From contig CAWGTW010000005.1 of the NCBI GenBank assembly GCA_963825565.1, forward strand, positions 1-64,000: a stretch of DNA of 64,000 nucleotides, in the 5' to 3' direction. This document shows positions 9,712 through 20,654 of the stretch, piece by piece. Position 1 is the first letter of the stretch. Each line of letters starts with the position of its first letter. The DNA is from JBFGCT01 sp963825565. Its GTDB lineage: Bacteria; Actinomycetota; Acidimicrobiia; Acidimicrobiales; Ilumatobacteraceae. The notes below the pieces were generated by a model, which worked only from the letters and a program-made list of their open reading frames with translations, had not been told where the DNA came from and ran no database searches. The position numbers were made by a program, and so were the translations under genes.

Positions 9712-10374
9712 CAGACAGATCCTGACGGTGCCTGATCTCGGATGCCCCAACCCCACACGACCACCGGGTAAGCCGGCTCGTTTCGCAGCTGGTGCCACGG
9801 ACGCAGCGGCACCCACCGGCGCAAGTTGGCGCGTACACATCGTCGGTTTCCCCATGCGTCGACCCTGACGCCGCACAACCCGGCCTGATTCATCAACATT
9901 GCGAGCGCCTCCGGCGCGAAACGCCACAGATCGGCGGGGTGCGGCTCGACCTTGATCAGGAACGGAGTGCTCACCAGTACCGTGCCGCCAGGGCGAGCCA
10001 ATCGGACCAAGTGGCGAAGTGCCGCGACGGGATCCGGAACATTCTGCAGGACCTGGTCACAGATCACGACATCGTACGAATCCCAGGCGTCGAAGTCGGG
10101 CTGCGGCGCGGCGAGATCGAAATCGAGCCGCTCCAGTCGAACGTGCGATGCCCACGGAAGGTCCGACCAGAACTCACCATTGATCTCGGCGGCACGCGAC
10201 TGCGGGCGCGGTCGACTCGAGGATCTCGCGCATTGCGACATTCATCGTGCGACGAACCCACATCGTCTCGAGTGTCCCGTCGGGAAAAAGCGTGCGACGC
10301 GGAAGGCGCTTGGTCCTCCAGCGGAGCGATGCCCGCGCTCGGGTCATTGGTTGCATGCTGCTAGCGATCGACAT
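9711..10374 (-). CDS. Class I SAM-dependent methyltransferase (one frameshift)
   Basis: N-terminal segment RRTLFPDGTLETMWVRRTMN lies in one frame. After a break near 10205 the protein continues AAEINGEFWSDLPW, then YDVVICDQVLQNVPDPVAAL and HLVRLARPGGTVLVSTPF, the usual motif II-III arrangement of Methyltransf_11 proteins. The DPHP-like VEPHPADLWRFAPEALAML block is common in glycan-associated methyltransferases. Start ATG at 10374; the stop overlaps the GT11 start. Substrate inferred only from the cluster. Confidence 0.75.
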
Positions 10375-10426
10375 CAACCCGCGGCTGCCCGCCGTGTCGC
10401 GTTGGGGGTCGAGAACAGCGCAGGGG

Positions 10427-11471
10427 TCACTTGGACGGGGCGTCATGGATCCCCTGGGCGTCTCGAAGTCGAGCAGAAGCGTTCCGACAAAGCCCAGTTG
10501 TCACCCACCTTGCCGCAGCTCGTGGTTCGGATCGCATGAGTTGCCATGGCGGACGCCTCGACATCTGCAGCGAGCCCGACATCACCCGGCGCATCCACTC
10601 CTCTCTGGATTCGCCGATCTCGGCTTCCTCGATGTCCGGCTGCATTGCGAGTCGCTCGAAGACGGAATCAATCATCGAAACGAAGGAGAGATCACCCTTG
10701 ATGAGCTGATTCGCCCGCCACAGCCGGCGCATCGCGCGCAGGTCGTCGAGATCCGGGGTGTCCGCGCCGAGCAGTTCCTCGAGCTGACGATTCGAGATCC
10801 GTTCGACCTCGGACGGCATGTCGGACTCGAACGTCGCGCTCATCGTGGTCGTGTGCCGTCGGTAGAGGACCGCGAGCCCGGCGAAGATTGGCGCCACGAG
10901 TGACCCTGAGCAGCCGCACCCAGAGGTCGTAGTCCTGCGGTCCAGCCAGATTCCGGTACTCGAACTCGCCGGTCTCGCGGAGCGCTCCGCGAACCATACC
11001 ATTCCGGGGTGGCACAGAACATTCTTGAATACCAGCCAAGTACGGATCTCCGTGTGACGCTCGGGCGGCTGTCGGAGTCGGCCTGTCTCGGTTCCATCGA
11101 ACGCGCGATACGCACCTCCGAGCAGCCCGATGTCGTCGTGCCCGTCCAGGAAGCCGGGCCGCCTGTGCGAGCCAGTCCGCACCATGAGGTCGTCCTGGTC
11201 GTGGCGGACGATCAGCTCTCCATCCGGCGCAGTTCCAGCGCTCGGTTGGACGCAACGTGGTGTCCCTGGTTCGTCTCCGAGGGCGTCGACCCGGATCCGC
11301 GGTCGTCGTCGGCCAGCCGGTGCAGAATGATCGAGCGAGTCGTCGCTTCGACCCGTCGTCGACGACGATGAGTTCGAGGTCGCTCATCGTCTGGCCGAGC
11401 ACACTCCGCACGGCCGCCTCGAGGTAGTCGGCGCCGTTGTACACCGGCATGACGACCGAGACGAGCGCCAT
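10427..11471 (-). pseudogene. GT2-family glycosyltransferase (multiple frameshifts)
   Basis: N-terminus MALVSVVMPVYNGADYLEAA and LELIVVDDGS identify a GT2 enzyme. Segments in other frames supply LHRLADDD, ASNRALELRRMES, FEYRNLAGPQDYDLWVRLLR (ED-type catalytic block) and a C-terminal helical region NRQLEELLGADTPDLDDLRA ending at 10427. At least four indels break the gene between about 11340 and 10900. All pieces are collinear and of normal family spacing. An array of sequence errors is the simplest reading. Confidence 0.7.
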
Positions 11472-11509
11472 CAGCTAACGCCCCTGACAACCGAGCACCG
11501 GCAAGGCTG

Positions 11510-12662
11510 TCACGCGGCACAGTCGGCTCGAGGGCGCGATGCCACGCGGTCGATGTCGGACAGGCTCAGGCCGGGATGGAGTGGCAGCGAGATCAGCTCG
11601 CCGGACGCGCGGTCGCTGTGGGGCAGCGGCTGCTCGAACATCCCTGCGAATCGCGGATGGAAGTTCACGGCGATGTAGTGCACGGCTGCCCCGATGCCCT
11701 CCGCCCGCAGCCGCTCGACGATCTCGTTCCGGCGCTCGGCTGCGACTCGTACCTGGTAGAGGTGCAGCGCGTGGCGCTCGCGCAAGCTCGGCGTCGCCCG
11801 CTCGATCACCGTGACGCCTGATACCTCGCGCAGGCGCTCGTCGTACGCAGCGGCCAGGAACTCCCGAGCCGCGAGGAACCCGTCGAGCTTGTCGAGTTGA
11901 CCGAGCGCGATCGCAGCCTGGAGATCGGTCCAGTTGGCCTTGAACCCGACGTTCACCGCGAGGCTCGGGTTGAAGGCGTTGGTCCGGTAGCGCTGCCAGG
12001 CGTCGACATCGAGACCGTGCAGCCGGATCGAGCGAATGAGGTCCGCCAGATCGGATGACTTGGAGGGCGACCGCACCGCCTTCGGCTGACGCGAGGTTCT
12101 TGTTGGGGTAGAAGCTGAAGCACGTCAGCAGACGCGGGTGACGGTCGGCGCCGATCGGCATGCCCGGCGGCGACTCCACCCACCGAGTGAGCCGCATCCT
12201 CGATGATCCAGAGGTCGTGGGCGTCGGCGAGCCCGAGGAACCCGTCGAGGTCGAGCCCGCGACCGCCGAAGCTGACCGGCACGACGGCTCGGGTCCTGTC
12301 CGTGATGGCGCCCTCGACCGCCTCCGGCGTGATCAGCAACGTGTGCCGGGTCGATGTCGACCAGCCGCGGCGTCGCGCCGGTCGCCTCGATCGCGTTCAC
12401 CGTCGCGACGAACGTCAGCGGCGTCGTGATCACCTCGTCGCCGGGCCCGACGCCGACGGCGCGGAGCGACGAGTTCGAGCGCCGCGGTGCACGAGTTCAC
12501 CGACACGACGTGGCTCGCGCCGACGTAGTCCGCGAGCTCACGCTCGAACCGCTGCACCAACGGACCCTGGCCGATCCATCCGGACCGGATGACCTCGGCG
12601 ACCAGGTCGAGCTCGGTCTCGTCGAACTGGGGTTGCCCGAAGACGATGGGCTCGGCGTTCAT
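11510..12662 (-). pseudogene. DegT/DnrJ/EryC1/StrS sugar aminotransferase (frameshifted)
   Basis: PLP-dependent sugar aminotransferase that would aminate a 4-keto-6-deoxy nucleotide sugar. N-terminus MNAEPIVFGQPQFDETELDL, then SGWIGQGPLVQRFE and HVVSVNSCTAALEL. In other frames follow ITTPLTFVATVNAIEATGA, LWIIEDAAHSVGG (the Asp that contacts PLP) and the lysine block TCFSFYPNKNLASAEGGAVA. The C-terminus AVHYIAVNFHPRFAG ends at 11510. At least four frame changes are seen between 12480 and 12060. The ATG overlaps the end of the formyltransferase gene, implying one operon: amination then N-formylation of the same sugar. Confidence 0.8.
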
Positions 12663-13613
12663 CGCAGGACTGTCCCCATCGCCGAGACCGAGTCCGACCG
12701 TGCAGGTCGGCGCCGGTCAGTCGCTCGCCATCGACGACGACCTCACACAACTCCAGCGGCCCGTCGGCCGCCCAGACGAACACCTCGCCCGTCGTGCGGT
12801 CGATCTCGACGGTGCCCGCCGACCCGTGGCCTGCCCGCGCGCGGCCGCGGTTCGACGCGGTCGAACACCACTCGCCGATCACCGAGCATGCGCGTAGGCA
12901 CCCGGCAGCGGGGGTGCCAGCGCTCGCACGATGTTGCGAATGCGATCGCGGTCGGCTCGGCGAAGTCGAGATGGTTCACCCGCGGATCCTTCTGGCTGTG
13001 GTACGAGGCCGGCCCACCCTGCTCGACAGCAGGGGGGAGACCGTCGCCACGCAGGAGGCCCCGAAGCAGTGCTGCCGCAGCCGCCCGAACCATGTTGGCC
13101 GCCTTGAGGTGCAGCGTGTAGCCCGGTGTCGTCGGGGTGGATCGCCCAGCTTGCGCTGGTAGACGAGATCGCCGGTGTCGATCCCCGGCGTCAGCTCGTG
13201 CACGCTGACGCCGGTCATCTCGTCACCGTCGACGATCGACCAGATCAGCGGAGCCGTACCACGGTGGCGCGGAAGCAGCGAGGGATGGAAGTTGAGCGCC
13301 GGCCCGTCGACCGAATCGAGCAGCTCGGGCGGAAGATCTGCGTGTAGAACACCGAAAGCAGCAGGTCGCGGTCGTGCTCGGCGATCTGTTCGAGCACCTC
13401 CGGATCGTTGACACGTTCCGGTCTGCAGGACGGGCACGGACCATTCCCGAGCCAGTCGGCAAGCGACGGCTGCCAGTCGTGACGCTCGGTCTCCGACGGC
13501 GCGATGACCAGGAGGTCCTCGGGCGGATACGCCTCGATCAGCAGATCGAGCACGTACACGCCGCCGAGCCCGTTCCCGGCCAGAATCGGCCGTCGGGGAC
13601 CGTCGCCGGTCAC
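12659..13613 (-). pseudogene. Sugar N-formyltransferase (frameshifted)
   Basis: Member of the methionyl-tRNA formyltransferase-like family that transfers formyl from N10-formyl-THF to an amino sugar nucleotide. Visible parts: LAGNGLGGVYVLDLLIE, LLLSVFYTQIF, and the catalytic segment ALNFHPSLLPRHRGTAPLIW with N and H. GVSVHELTPGIDTGDLV carries the catalytic Asp. C-terminal pieces include MLGDRRVVFDRVE and IDRTTGEVFVWAADGPLEL. Breaks lie near 13440, 13330, 13110 and 12880. The start is uncertain; the GTG at 13613 is chosen because it could overlap the end of the ABC transporter gene. Neighbouring aminotransferase supports a 4-formamido-sugar (Qui4NFo-like) product, which is inference. Confidence 0.7.
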
Positions 13614-15383
13614 GATCGGTGCCTCGCCCGCCGACACGAGCTGCATCTTGACTGCCGTCCGGTAGAAGTCGTTCTACTTCATGACGATCTCGCGGCGTGT
13701 CGAGCGCCCGCACAACGCCTGCCTCGAGCACGAGCAACCGGTCGCAGTGGTTGAGCGTCGCCAGCCGGTGGGCGATGATCACCACGGTCACCGCGCCCGT
13801 TGAGCTCGGTCAGCGTCTCCTGGACACGCGCCTCGGACATCGCGTCGAGCGCACTGGTCGGTTCGTCGAGCACGAGCAGTTGCGGGTCGCCCGCGAGCGC
13901 CCTGGCAATGCCCAGCCGTTGACGCTGCCCGCCGGACAGGTCCCGGACGGCATCGCCGATCGCCGTGTCGTAGCCGGCCGGGCAGCTGCGACGATCTCGT
14001 CGTGAAGCCCGGCGGCGACCGCAGCCCGCTGCGCCGCTTCGGCGCTGATCCACGGCCGGTAGAACACGATGTTGTCGAGCACCGACGCGCGCAGGAGCCG
14101 CGGCTGCTGCGGAACCACCGTCACCAGGCGGAACCAGTCCTCCTGCGCGATGTCCATCGCAGGCATGCCCCCGGCCGAGTAGCGTCCGTCGGTCGGCTCG
14201 CGCAACCCGAGCAGGATCTGCGCCAACGTCGACTTGCCGCTGCCCGACGGACCGACGATGCCGAGCGTCTCGCCGTGTCCGATGCGAAGCTCGATGCCGC
14301 GCAGCACGGGCTGCCCGTCGCCGTCGTAGGTGTAGGACACGTCGTCGAGTTCCAGGTCGCCGAGTTCGCTCACGTGTCCGGTCGCCCCGATTCGGGGTGT
14401 CCGCTTCGTACTCATCGAGTGCCTCGCTCAACTGCTCGACGTACGGACGGTTGTTCTCGATCGTCTGCCACGCCGTCTGCATGCTCTGCCCATACCTCAG
14501 GCTGCGCAGGAGCAGCAGACCGGCGACTCCGACCCGCGCGAGGTCGACATCGGTCGCGCTCGAGGCCACCATCGCCGCCACCAGCACGAGTGAGAGCCCG
14601 AGCGACCGGTACACGACCCCGCCCATCCCCGTCAGGAGACCGGCCCGTTCCCGCTCCCGCCGGAGGCTGCCGTCCGGCCCTGCGCATGCCCGACATCACG
14701 GCGTCGGCGGCGTCGTGCACGCGGATCTCCTGAGCGAGATCGTGGATCTCGCCGACCCCCTCGGAGACGGCGAGTTGCGCCATCGTCGCGCGGCGTGTCG
14801 CCTCCCGCGCTGCCGATCGGAGCGGGCGCAGCGCCAGCATCAGCACGACGCCCGTTACGAGGAGCGCTCCGGCCGCCACCGGCGACGCGACGAACGCAGC
14901 CGACGACATGATCAAGACCGCACCGCCCGCCGAGAGCAGGTTCATCAGGCCGAGCAGGCCCTGGGCCGATCCCCACGCCAGGCTCATCAGGTTCTGGAGC
15001 GAGCCACTCGTCTGGCTCGACTGGGTCGACCACCCGGCACGGACGTAGGCCGAGATCGCCCGCATCTGCATCGTGAACTGCCAACTCGCGACCGCTCGGG
15101 CCTTGATCCAGGTGATGAGCGACTGGCCCACGGTCGAGCCGACGAGCGCGACGATCGCGACGACGACGAGCTCGCCGCGGCCGAACGCGACGTCGATCGG
15201 CCCGGCGGTGATCTCCCACTCGAGATCACCGCTGGTGACACCTTCGATGAACGCGACGATCGTGACGATCGTGGCGGTCTCGAACACGCCGGTGATGAGC
15301 GCCAGCACCGCCACGGCGACGATCACCTTCCGACGCTCACGGTACGGCGAAGGATGCGAGGACTTGGATGTTTCGGCAGCCAT
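13610..15383 (-). pseudogene. ABC exporter, fused permease and ATPase (frameshifted)
   Basis: MsbA-like half transporter. N-terminal transmembrane segments are visible in KVIVAVAVLALITGVFETAT, LVVVAIVALVGSTVGQSLI, AVLIMSSAAFVASPVAAGAL and, in the next frame, LGLSLVLVAAMVASSATDVD. The ATPase domain has Walker A GIVGPSGSGKSTLAQILLG, signature DLSGGQRQRLGIARAL, Walker B LLVLDEPTSALD and the H-loop IIAHRLATL. These lie in four frame segments with breaks near 14640, 14390, 13990 and 13800. A typical exporter tail (NDFYRTAVKMQLVSAGE) continues to about 13620, where the gene border with the formyltransferase is blurred. It could flip a lipid-linked glycan made by the cluster; substrate unproven. Confidence 0.8.
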
Positions 15384-15592
15384 GAGGTCGGGAAGATTCC
15401 GTCTTCGGCTCGCCAGTGTACGATCGCGTTCCAGCGTACGGCGGTGATGGGCGATGCCCGAACCACGGATGCCGCATCGCCTAGGTTGCGGGCGATGTTG
15501 GCCCGGACGACGGTCGCGCCCGACCGCCACTACAGCGAGGCCGGCGTCGGACCAGCCACCGGTGAGCCGGCGGGGCGCGCTCGGAGCGAATC

Positions 15593-16756
15593 GTGAAGGT
15601 CACCTACGTCGTGAACGCACTCGGCGAGGGCGGCACCGAACGCTCGCTCGCCGACCTGTTGCCCGGTCTACGCGACGGCGGCGTCGACGTCAGCATCGTC
15701 ACGCTTCGCAGCCGCGGGGACGAAGGCGTCGAGCCGCTGCTGCGCTCGCAGGGCTTCGAGATCCACACGATCGGGTCGATCGGCCGGCTCCGAACCCTCC
15801 GAGCGCTGCGGCGACCTGATTCGGACGCAACGGCCCGGACATCGTGCACACGATGCTGTTCGAGGCGAACCTCTACGGTCGTCTGGCCACGATCGGCACC
15901 GGCGCCCGCGTCGTGGTCAGCCTGGTGAACACCACCTACAGCGCCGCCCGCCTGGCCGACCCACGCCTCGACCGCCGCAAGGTCCGCGCCGTTCAAGCGC
16001 TCGACACCGTGCTGGGGCGATTTCGCACTGATCGCTTCCACGCCGTGTCCCGAGCGGTGAAGGACGACGCCGTCGCCGGGCTGCGGCTACCCGACGACAA
16101 GGTGACCGTGATCGAACGCGGTCGCCGACCCGAGACGCTGCCGGTGGCGTCGCCGGCTCGGCGTGCCGCCGCCCGCGACCAGCTCGGCCTCGACCCGATG
16201 CCGAGGTGCTCGTGGCAGTCGGCCGACAGGAGTACCAGAAGGGGCACCGCTACCTGCTCGAGGCGATGCATCAGCTCGCAGACCGACCCAATCTCGTGCT
16301 GCTGGTGGCAGGCCGGACCGGCAACGAGAGCGACGAACTCCAACGAGATCCTGGCCACCATGCCCGAGACCGCCGGACGGGTTCAGCTGCTCGGCCACCG
16401 ATCCGACGTGGCCGAGGTACTCGCGGCTGGCGACCTGTTCGTGTTCCCCTCGCTGTTCGAGGGCATGCCCGGTGCGGTCATCGAAGCGATGGCGTCGGGA
16501 CTGCCGATCGTCGCGTCGGACATCGAGCCGGTACGAGAGGTGGTCGACATCGGCGCCAACGCCGTGCTCGTTCCGCCGCGCGACGCGTCAGCGCTCGCTG
16601 ATGCCGTCCGCACACTGCTCGACGACCCGGCCCGGCGTCGACATGGGTCACCGCAGCCGGGAGATCTTCGAGGAGCGTTTCACGATCGAACGGTCGGTTG
16701 CAAGGCTTCCTCGACCTCTACGACGAGGTTGCACCGACGGCGAACGTGATCGCTGA
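15593..16756 (+). pseudogene. GT4-family glycosyltransferase (frameshifted)
   Basis: Starts at GTG 15593 with VKVTYVVNALGEGGTERSLA, the GGxE loop of GT4 enzymes. After a break near 15825 it continues GPDIVHTMLFEANLYGRLA, then RFHAVSRAVKDDAVAGL. Donor-domain parts are LVAVGRQEYQKGHRYLLEAM, VQLLGHRSDVAEVLAAGDLF and FPSLFEGMPGAVIEAMASGL (E7E-type motif). Breaks near 16205, 16345 and 16640 separate them. Divergent from the ABC exporter gene (210-bp gap). Role in glycan assembly from context. Confidence 0.8.
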
Positions 16757-16764
16757 CCGGCGAC

Positions 16765-17777
16765 TCAGAACAGCTCGACGTCGCCGAGGGTGAGCGCCCA
16801 GTTCGGCAGCGGGGGGAAGCCGTCGTCGTTGACCGCTCGCCAGGTGAGGATCGGGCCGCCGCCCGGCAGCCCGACGTATCCGGTCGTCGGGTTCGGCTGA
16901 CCGATCCGGATCGCGTAGCTGCAGCCTGCCCGGCTGGCGACCAGCCCAGCGAGGCGTTGTGTCGCCTTCGGTTCGCCGAACTCGCCGACCACCGCCAACT
17001 CCCGCGCCCGGCCGCGCATCCGTGCCCGAACGATGACCGCGGCGTCACCGTCGTCGACCACCCGGTAGCCGAGCAACGGTGTCCCGAACCGCCACACCAG
17101 GAACTCGTCGTCGACGTTGGTGCGGATCTCGCGCACATCGATCGGGGTCGGGAGCCGATCACCGACACCGCCGTCGATCAGCCACTCGCGAATCGGAGAC
17201 GCCGATGTCGAGATCGGTCGACCATCGCTCGGCCGGCACCCGCGAGCGCAGCGCTGCGATCGCGCCGGTCGGGCCGGTGAACCGGACCGCTGCCGGCAAT
17301 CGGCCGACGTCTCGCCACCCCATCTTCAGGTAGCCCGGGCGGCTCTGGCCGTTCGGCGTGTTGAACACGAAGTCGACACCGTCGGCCCGCACCGACTCCA
17401 ACCCGTGCATCGTCAGCGCCCGGAACAGGCCGCGGCCCTGGTAGTCCGGGTCGGTCGCCGTGTCGACGGCACGCACCGCGCGGAGCACCCGCCCGCCGCG
17501 CACGAACTCCCACCGCATGAAGGCCCGGAACGCGACGACACGGCCCCGATCGGTCGCCACCCACATCGGTGACACCCCGAACCGGTTGTGGTCGTGCTTC
17601 CAGGCGAACAACTCCGGGTACCGGGGATCACCGTCGCCGCCGAGCGACCGCTCGAGGAGCGTGATGATCGCATCCCGGTCGTCGGGCAGTGCCTCTCGGA
17701 TGTCGAGCCCCGGGGAGATCGATGGGGTTCGCTGCGCACGAGGCTCGGCCGACGCGAGCGCCGGGAGCCGCGCTCAC
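16765..17777 (-). pseudogene. GNAT-family acetyltransferase-like protein (frameshifted)
   Basis: Reading frames assemble a ~330-aa protein. N-terminal LDIREALPDDRDAIITLLER and LFAWKHDHNRFGVSPMWVA lead into VDTATDPDYQGRGLFRALTM, the GNAT acetyl-CoA loop (QGRGLF). FNTPNGQSRPGYLKMGWRDV follows, a block typical of glycan-locus GNAT proteins. The C-terminus after a break near 17185 is EIRTNVDDEFLVWRFGTPLL and ends WALTLGDVELF at 16765. Breaks near 17620 and 17185. The start is tentative (GTG 17777, overlapping the GT4 stop). It may N-acetylate an amino sugar; this is inference. Confidence 0.6.
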
Positions 17778-18889
17778 CTCGGGGTGGGCGGGCGACCCGG
17801 TCGTACATCGCTTCGATCTCGGCCACCGTGCGGGCCACGCCGAACTCCGGTGACCTGGCCGCAGACGCCGCCGCCAACCTCGCCCGGAGCGCCCGGTCGC
17901 CCGCCACCCGTTCGATCGCTGCGGCGAGCGCTGCGGCGTCACGGGGTGGGACCAGCAGCGCATCGACCTCGTCGACGAACTCCTCGGCCATCCCACCGAC
18001 CTCGGTGGCGACGATCGGCAGCCCGAGCGCGAGGGCCTCCATCACGGCGACGGGCAGCCCCTCCCACTGCGACGCCAGCGTGAACGCGTCGCAGGCGGCC
18101 ATCACCCGGACGGCATCGTCGCGGAAGCCGGTCAGCAGCACCCGGTCGCCGAGCCCCATCGACTCGACGAGCGCCCGGATCTCGGCCTCCTGCGGACCCT
18201 GACCGACCGCGACGATCGTCACCGGCACGTTCCGCTCGGCCAGCAGCCGCGCGGCCTCGAGCAGGTTGGGATAGTCCTTCTGGGGGCGGAAGTTGGCGAC
18301 CGTTCCGACCACGAACTCGTCCGGGTCGATCCCGAGCTCCGCGCGCACGTCTGCTCGATGGGCGTTCTCGCCGGCGACGAGATCGACATCGATGCCGTGG
18401 CGCAGCGTGACCGCCCGGGTCGCGGCGGGACCGCGCATCGAGTCGCGGACCTCGTCGGTGACCGCGAACGACGCGTCGTCCCACCGGCTCGTCACCCGGT
18501 TGACCAGGCGCGGTCGGCAGCCGATGCGTCTCCCAGCGGTTGTGCTCGGTGCTGACCAGACCGGGTCGGTCGGCCGCGCGCATCGACCGCGCCGCCAGCC
18601 GCGCCACCGAGCCCGGGCAGCGGCGAGTGCACGTGGACGACGTCGTAGTCGCCCGATCCGGACCAGCCGGGCGAGGCGCAACGGCCACACCGGATCGGCG
18701 CGCCGCGTGCTCAGGCAGTGGGTGCGCACACCGGCGCGCCTCGAGCTCGCCGACGAGGTGGTCCTTCCACGGCAGCACGTACGCACACTCGATGCACCGG
18801 TCGCGATCCGGTGGGCGCGGGCCGCGGCGACGAGCAGCCGTTCCGCCCCACCCGGGCCCGAGACCCTTCACGACCCACAGCACCCGCAC
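17774..18889 (-). pseudogene. GT4-family glycosyltransferase (frameshifted)
   Basis: N-terminus MRVLWVVKGLGPGW with a G-rich loop in a shifted frame. VSTEHNRWETHRLP and the GT4 donor domain follow: DASFAVTDEVRDSMRG, VVGTVANFRPQKDYPNLLEA, DRVLLTGFRDDAVRVMAACD, FTLASQWEGLPVAVMEALAL (EGLPxxxxE) and VGGMAEEFVDEVDALLVPP. Breaks cluster near 18840, 18760, 18660 and 18500. The C-terminus around 17800 reads VAEIEAMYDRVARPPR. The family's usual length (~370 aa) is met. Upstream of the GNAT gene on the same strand. Confidence 0.8.
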
Positions 18890-18982
18890 CGGACCGACGG
18901 TAGCCGGGCCACACCCGATCGGACCGCGCGCCCCCTCCGCGGTCGCGTCACCCCTGGAAGTGAACGAAATTCCGGAAGATCC

Positions 18983-19009
18983 TCAAGTTCGTCGGGTCAA
19001 CGGACGATA
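18983..19009 (+). promoter_or_regulatory. Candidate promoter with TCAAG...GACGATA elements
   Basis: TCAAG at 18983-18987 and GACGATA at 19003-19009, 15 nt apart, resemble the sigma-28-like TCAAG/GCCGATA pattern of actinobacteria. The expected transcription start falls next to the GTG at 19018, which would make that mRNA leaderless. Based on resemblance only. Confidence 0.3.
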
Positions 19010-19017
19010 GTTGTCGT

Positions 19018-19558
19018 GTGACATCGGTCATGGCCCTGCAACTGCTGTTCCCGCTGATCGGGCTCAGCTACCTGATCAGCGCATGGCGCCACCGCCACGA
19101 AGCGGTCGCGAACGGTGCCGAGACCGCTCGCCTCGACGGCGACGCCGAGGCCGTCTGGCGGCCCGAGCTCCTCGTCCACTGGGACGACACCCGGGCCTAC
19201 GGGAGCTGCCAGCGCGCGCCCGCATCAGGGAGTCCGTCAGGTCACCGCAGGCCGTCATGGCGTTCGAGCGGACACCCTCCCGGCCCGGCTGAACCGCTGG
19301 CCGGCACCCGGCACGGCTCGCTGGTCGTCGTACCGACCTGTACGTGCCGGTCCCGTTGTCGCACGGCTCGCCGCGGTGCCGTGCCCGGGAAAGCCGCGGA
19401 GCACTCCGTGCCACCGAACTGCGCGACCTGGCATCTCGCGCGTGCGGCGTTCTCGGAGCGGCGCCGGTACCGACCGGTCGTGGCGACCCCTGCGGCCGTG
19501 CGACCAGACGCGCCTGACCGCCGATTCCGGCAACCGCATCATGCCCGCGGCCTCGTAG
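19018..19558 (+). pseudogene. Hypothetical protein with N-terminal membrane segment (probably frameshifted)
   Basis: From GTG 19018 the frame reads VTSVMALQLLFPLIGLSYLI, a single hydrophobic segment, then SAWRHRHEAVANGAETARLD and WRPELLVHWDDTRAYG. A switch near 19200 gives ELPARARIRESVRS and another near 19280 leads to a basic, Arg-rich tail. No family was recognised. The good promoter-like upstream sequence and sensible first 65 codons support a gene. The rest is uncertain because the three frames cannot be joined with confidence. Confidence 0.35.
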
Positions 19559-19567
19559 GCTCGCCCC

Positions 19568-20515
19568 GTGCGAGTAGCGGTCACCGGCGGGGCCGGGTTC
19601 ATCGGGGCGAACCTGTGCCGCCGGCTGCTGTCGACCGACGGGTTCGACTCGGTGTCGGTGATCGACGACCTGTCCAACGGCAACCCGGCCAACCTCGACG
19701 GGCTCGACGTCGACTTCGTCGAGGGCACGATCCTCGACGACGGCGCCCTCGACCGGGCCTTCGACGGCGCCGACGCGGTCGTCCACCTCGCTGCGCTGGG
19801 GAGCGTGCCGCGCAGCGTCGCCGAACCGCTCGCCAGCCACGCGGCCAACGCGACCGGCACGGTGATGGTCCTCGAAGCCGCCCGCCGCCACGGCGACCTG
19901 CACACGATCGTCGCCGGGAGCTCCAGCGTCTACGGCTCCAACCCGGTGCTGCCCAAGCACGAGGACCTCGCCACCCGGCCGCTGTCGCCGTACGGCGGGA
20001 GCAAGCTGGCCACCGAGGGCTACACGCTCGCCTGGGGCGCCAGCTACGGCCTCCCGGTGCTGGCGTTCCGGTTCTTCAACGTGTTCGGGCCGCTGCAGCC
20101 CGCCGGGCACGTCTACGCGGCGGTGATCCCCGCGTTCGTCGACGCGGCGATCGGCGGCCGGCCGGTCACCGTGCACGGCGACGGCACGCAGAGCCGCGAC
20201 TTCACCTTCGTCGGCACGGTGACCGCCACGATCGCCGACGCGCTGCTCCGCCGGGTCACCAGCGACGCACCGGTCAACCTCGCGTTCGGCAGCCGGATCT
20301 CGCTGCTCGACACGCTCGACCTCCTCGAGCAGATCCTCGGGCACCCGATCGAGCGCGAGCACGTCGAGCCCCGGGCCGGCGACGTCAAGCACAGCCAGGC
20401 CGACAACGCCCGGCTACGGGCGCTGTTCCCCGACATCGAGCCGGTCCCGTTCGAGTCCGGCCTGCGGTCGACCGTCGAGTGGATGCGCCGGGCCAAGGAC
20501 GAAGCGGCCGGCTGA
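19568..20515 (+). CDS. NAD-dependent sugar-nucleotide epimerase
   Basis: 315 aa, intact, GTG start at 19568. RVAVTGGAGFIGANLCRRLL is the NAD-binding GxxGxxG motif. VVHLAALGSVPRS is the conserved HLAA block. AGSSSVYGSN supplies the catalytic Ser and SPYGGSKLATEGY the YxxxK pair. FRFFNVFGPLQPAGHVYAAV and GDGTQSRDFTFV match UDP-glucose 4-epimerase/UDP-GlcNAc C4-epimerase relatives. It would supply UDP-galactose or GalNAc-type donors to the cluster. Followed by a strong hairpin. Confidence 0.85.
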   Translation: MRVAVTGGAGFIGANLCRRLLSTDGFDSVSVIDDLSNGNPANLDGLDVDFVEGTILDDGALDRAFDGADAVVHLAALGSVPRSVAEPLASHAANATGTVMVLEAARRHGDLHTIVAGSSSVYGSNPVLPKHEDLATRPLSPYGGSKLATEGYTLAWGASYGLPVLAFRFFNVFGPLQPAGHVYAAVIPAFVDAAIGGRPVTVHGDGTQSRDFTFVGTVTATIADALLRRVTSDAPVNLAFGSRISLLDTLDLLEQILGHPIEREHVEPRAGDVKHSQADNARLRALFPDIEPVPFESGLRSTVEWMRRAKDEAAG

Positions 20516-20589
20516 GCATCGGATCGACCCGTCATCGAGCCGGCCGCGCTGGGCCGACGGATCAGCCGTCCGGTTGACCGGGACCGCCC

Positions 20590-20650
20590 CCGTTCTGTCG
20601 ATCGGTCGTTGCGCTCAGCGCAACGATCCGCTGTCAGATCGGGGGAGGTC
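20590..20650 (+). repeat. Intergenic repeat family 1, copy A
   Basis: Begins ccgttctgtcg and continues to gcgcaacgatccgctg. It shares the CCGTTCTGT...GCGCAACGATCCG skeleton with copies at 32313-32360, 33475-33530 and 33552-33600. Copies A and B lie beyond the 3' and 5' ends of the giant gene, both reading on the + strand. Confidence 0.5.
20607..20625. terminator. Hairpin between epimerase and giant gene
   Basis: An 8-bp stem cgttgcgc / gcgcaacg with a 3-nt loop lies between the convergent epimerase (ends 20515) and the giant minus-strand gene (ends 20655). Both could use it. No U-run follows on either strand. Confidence 0.45.
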
Positions 20651-20654
20651 GGGA

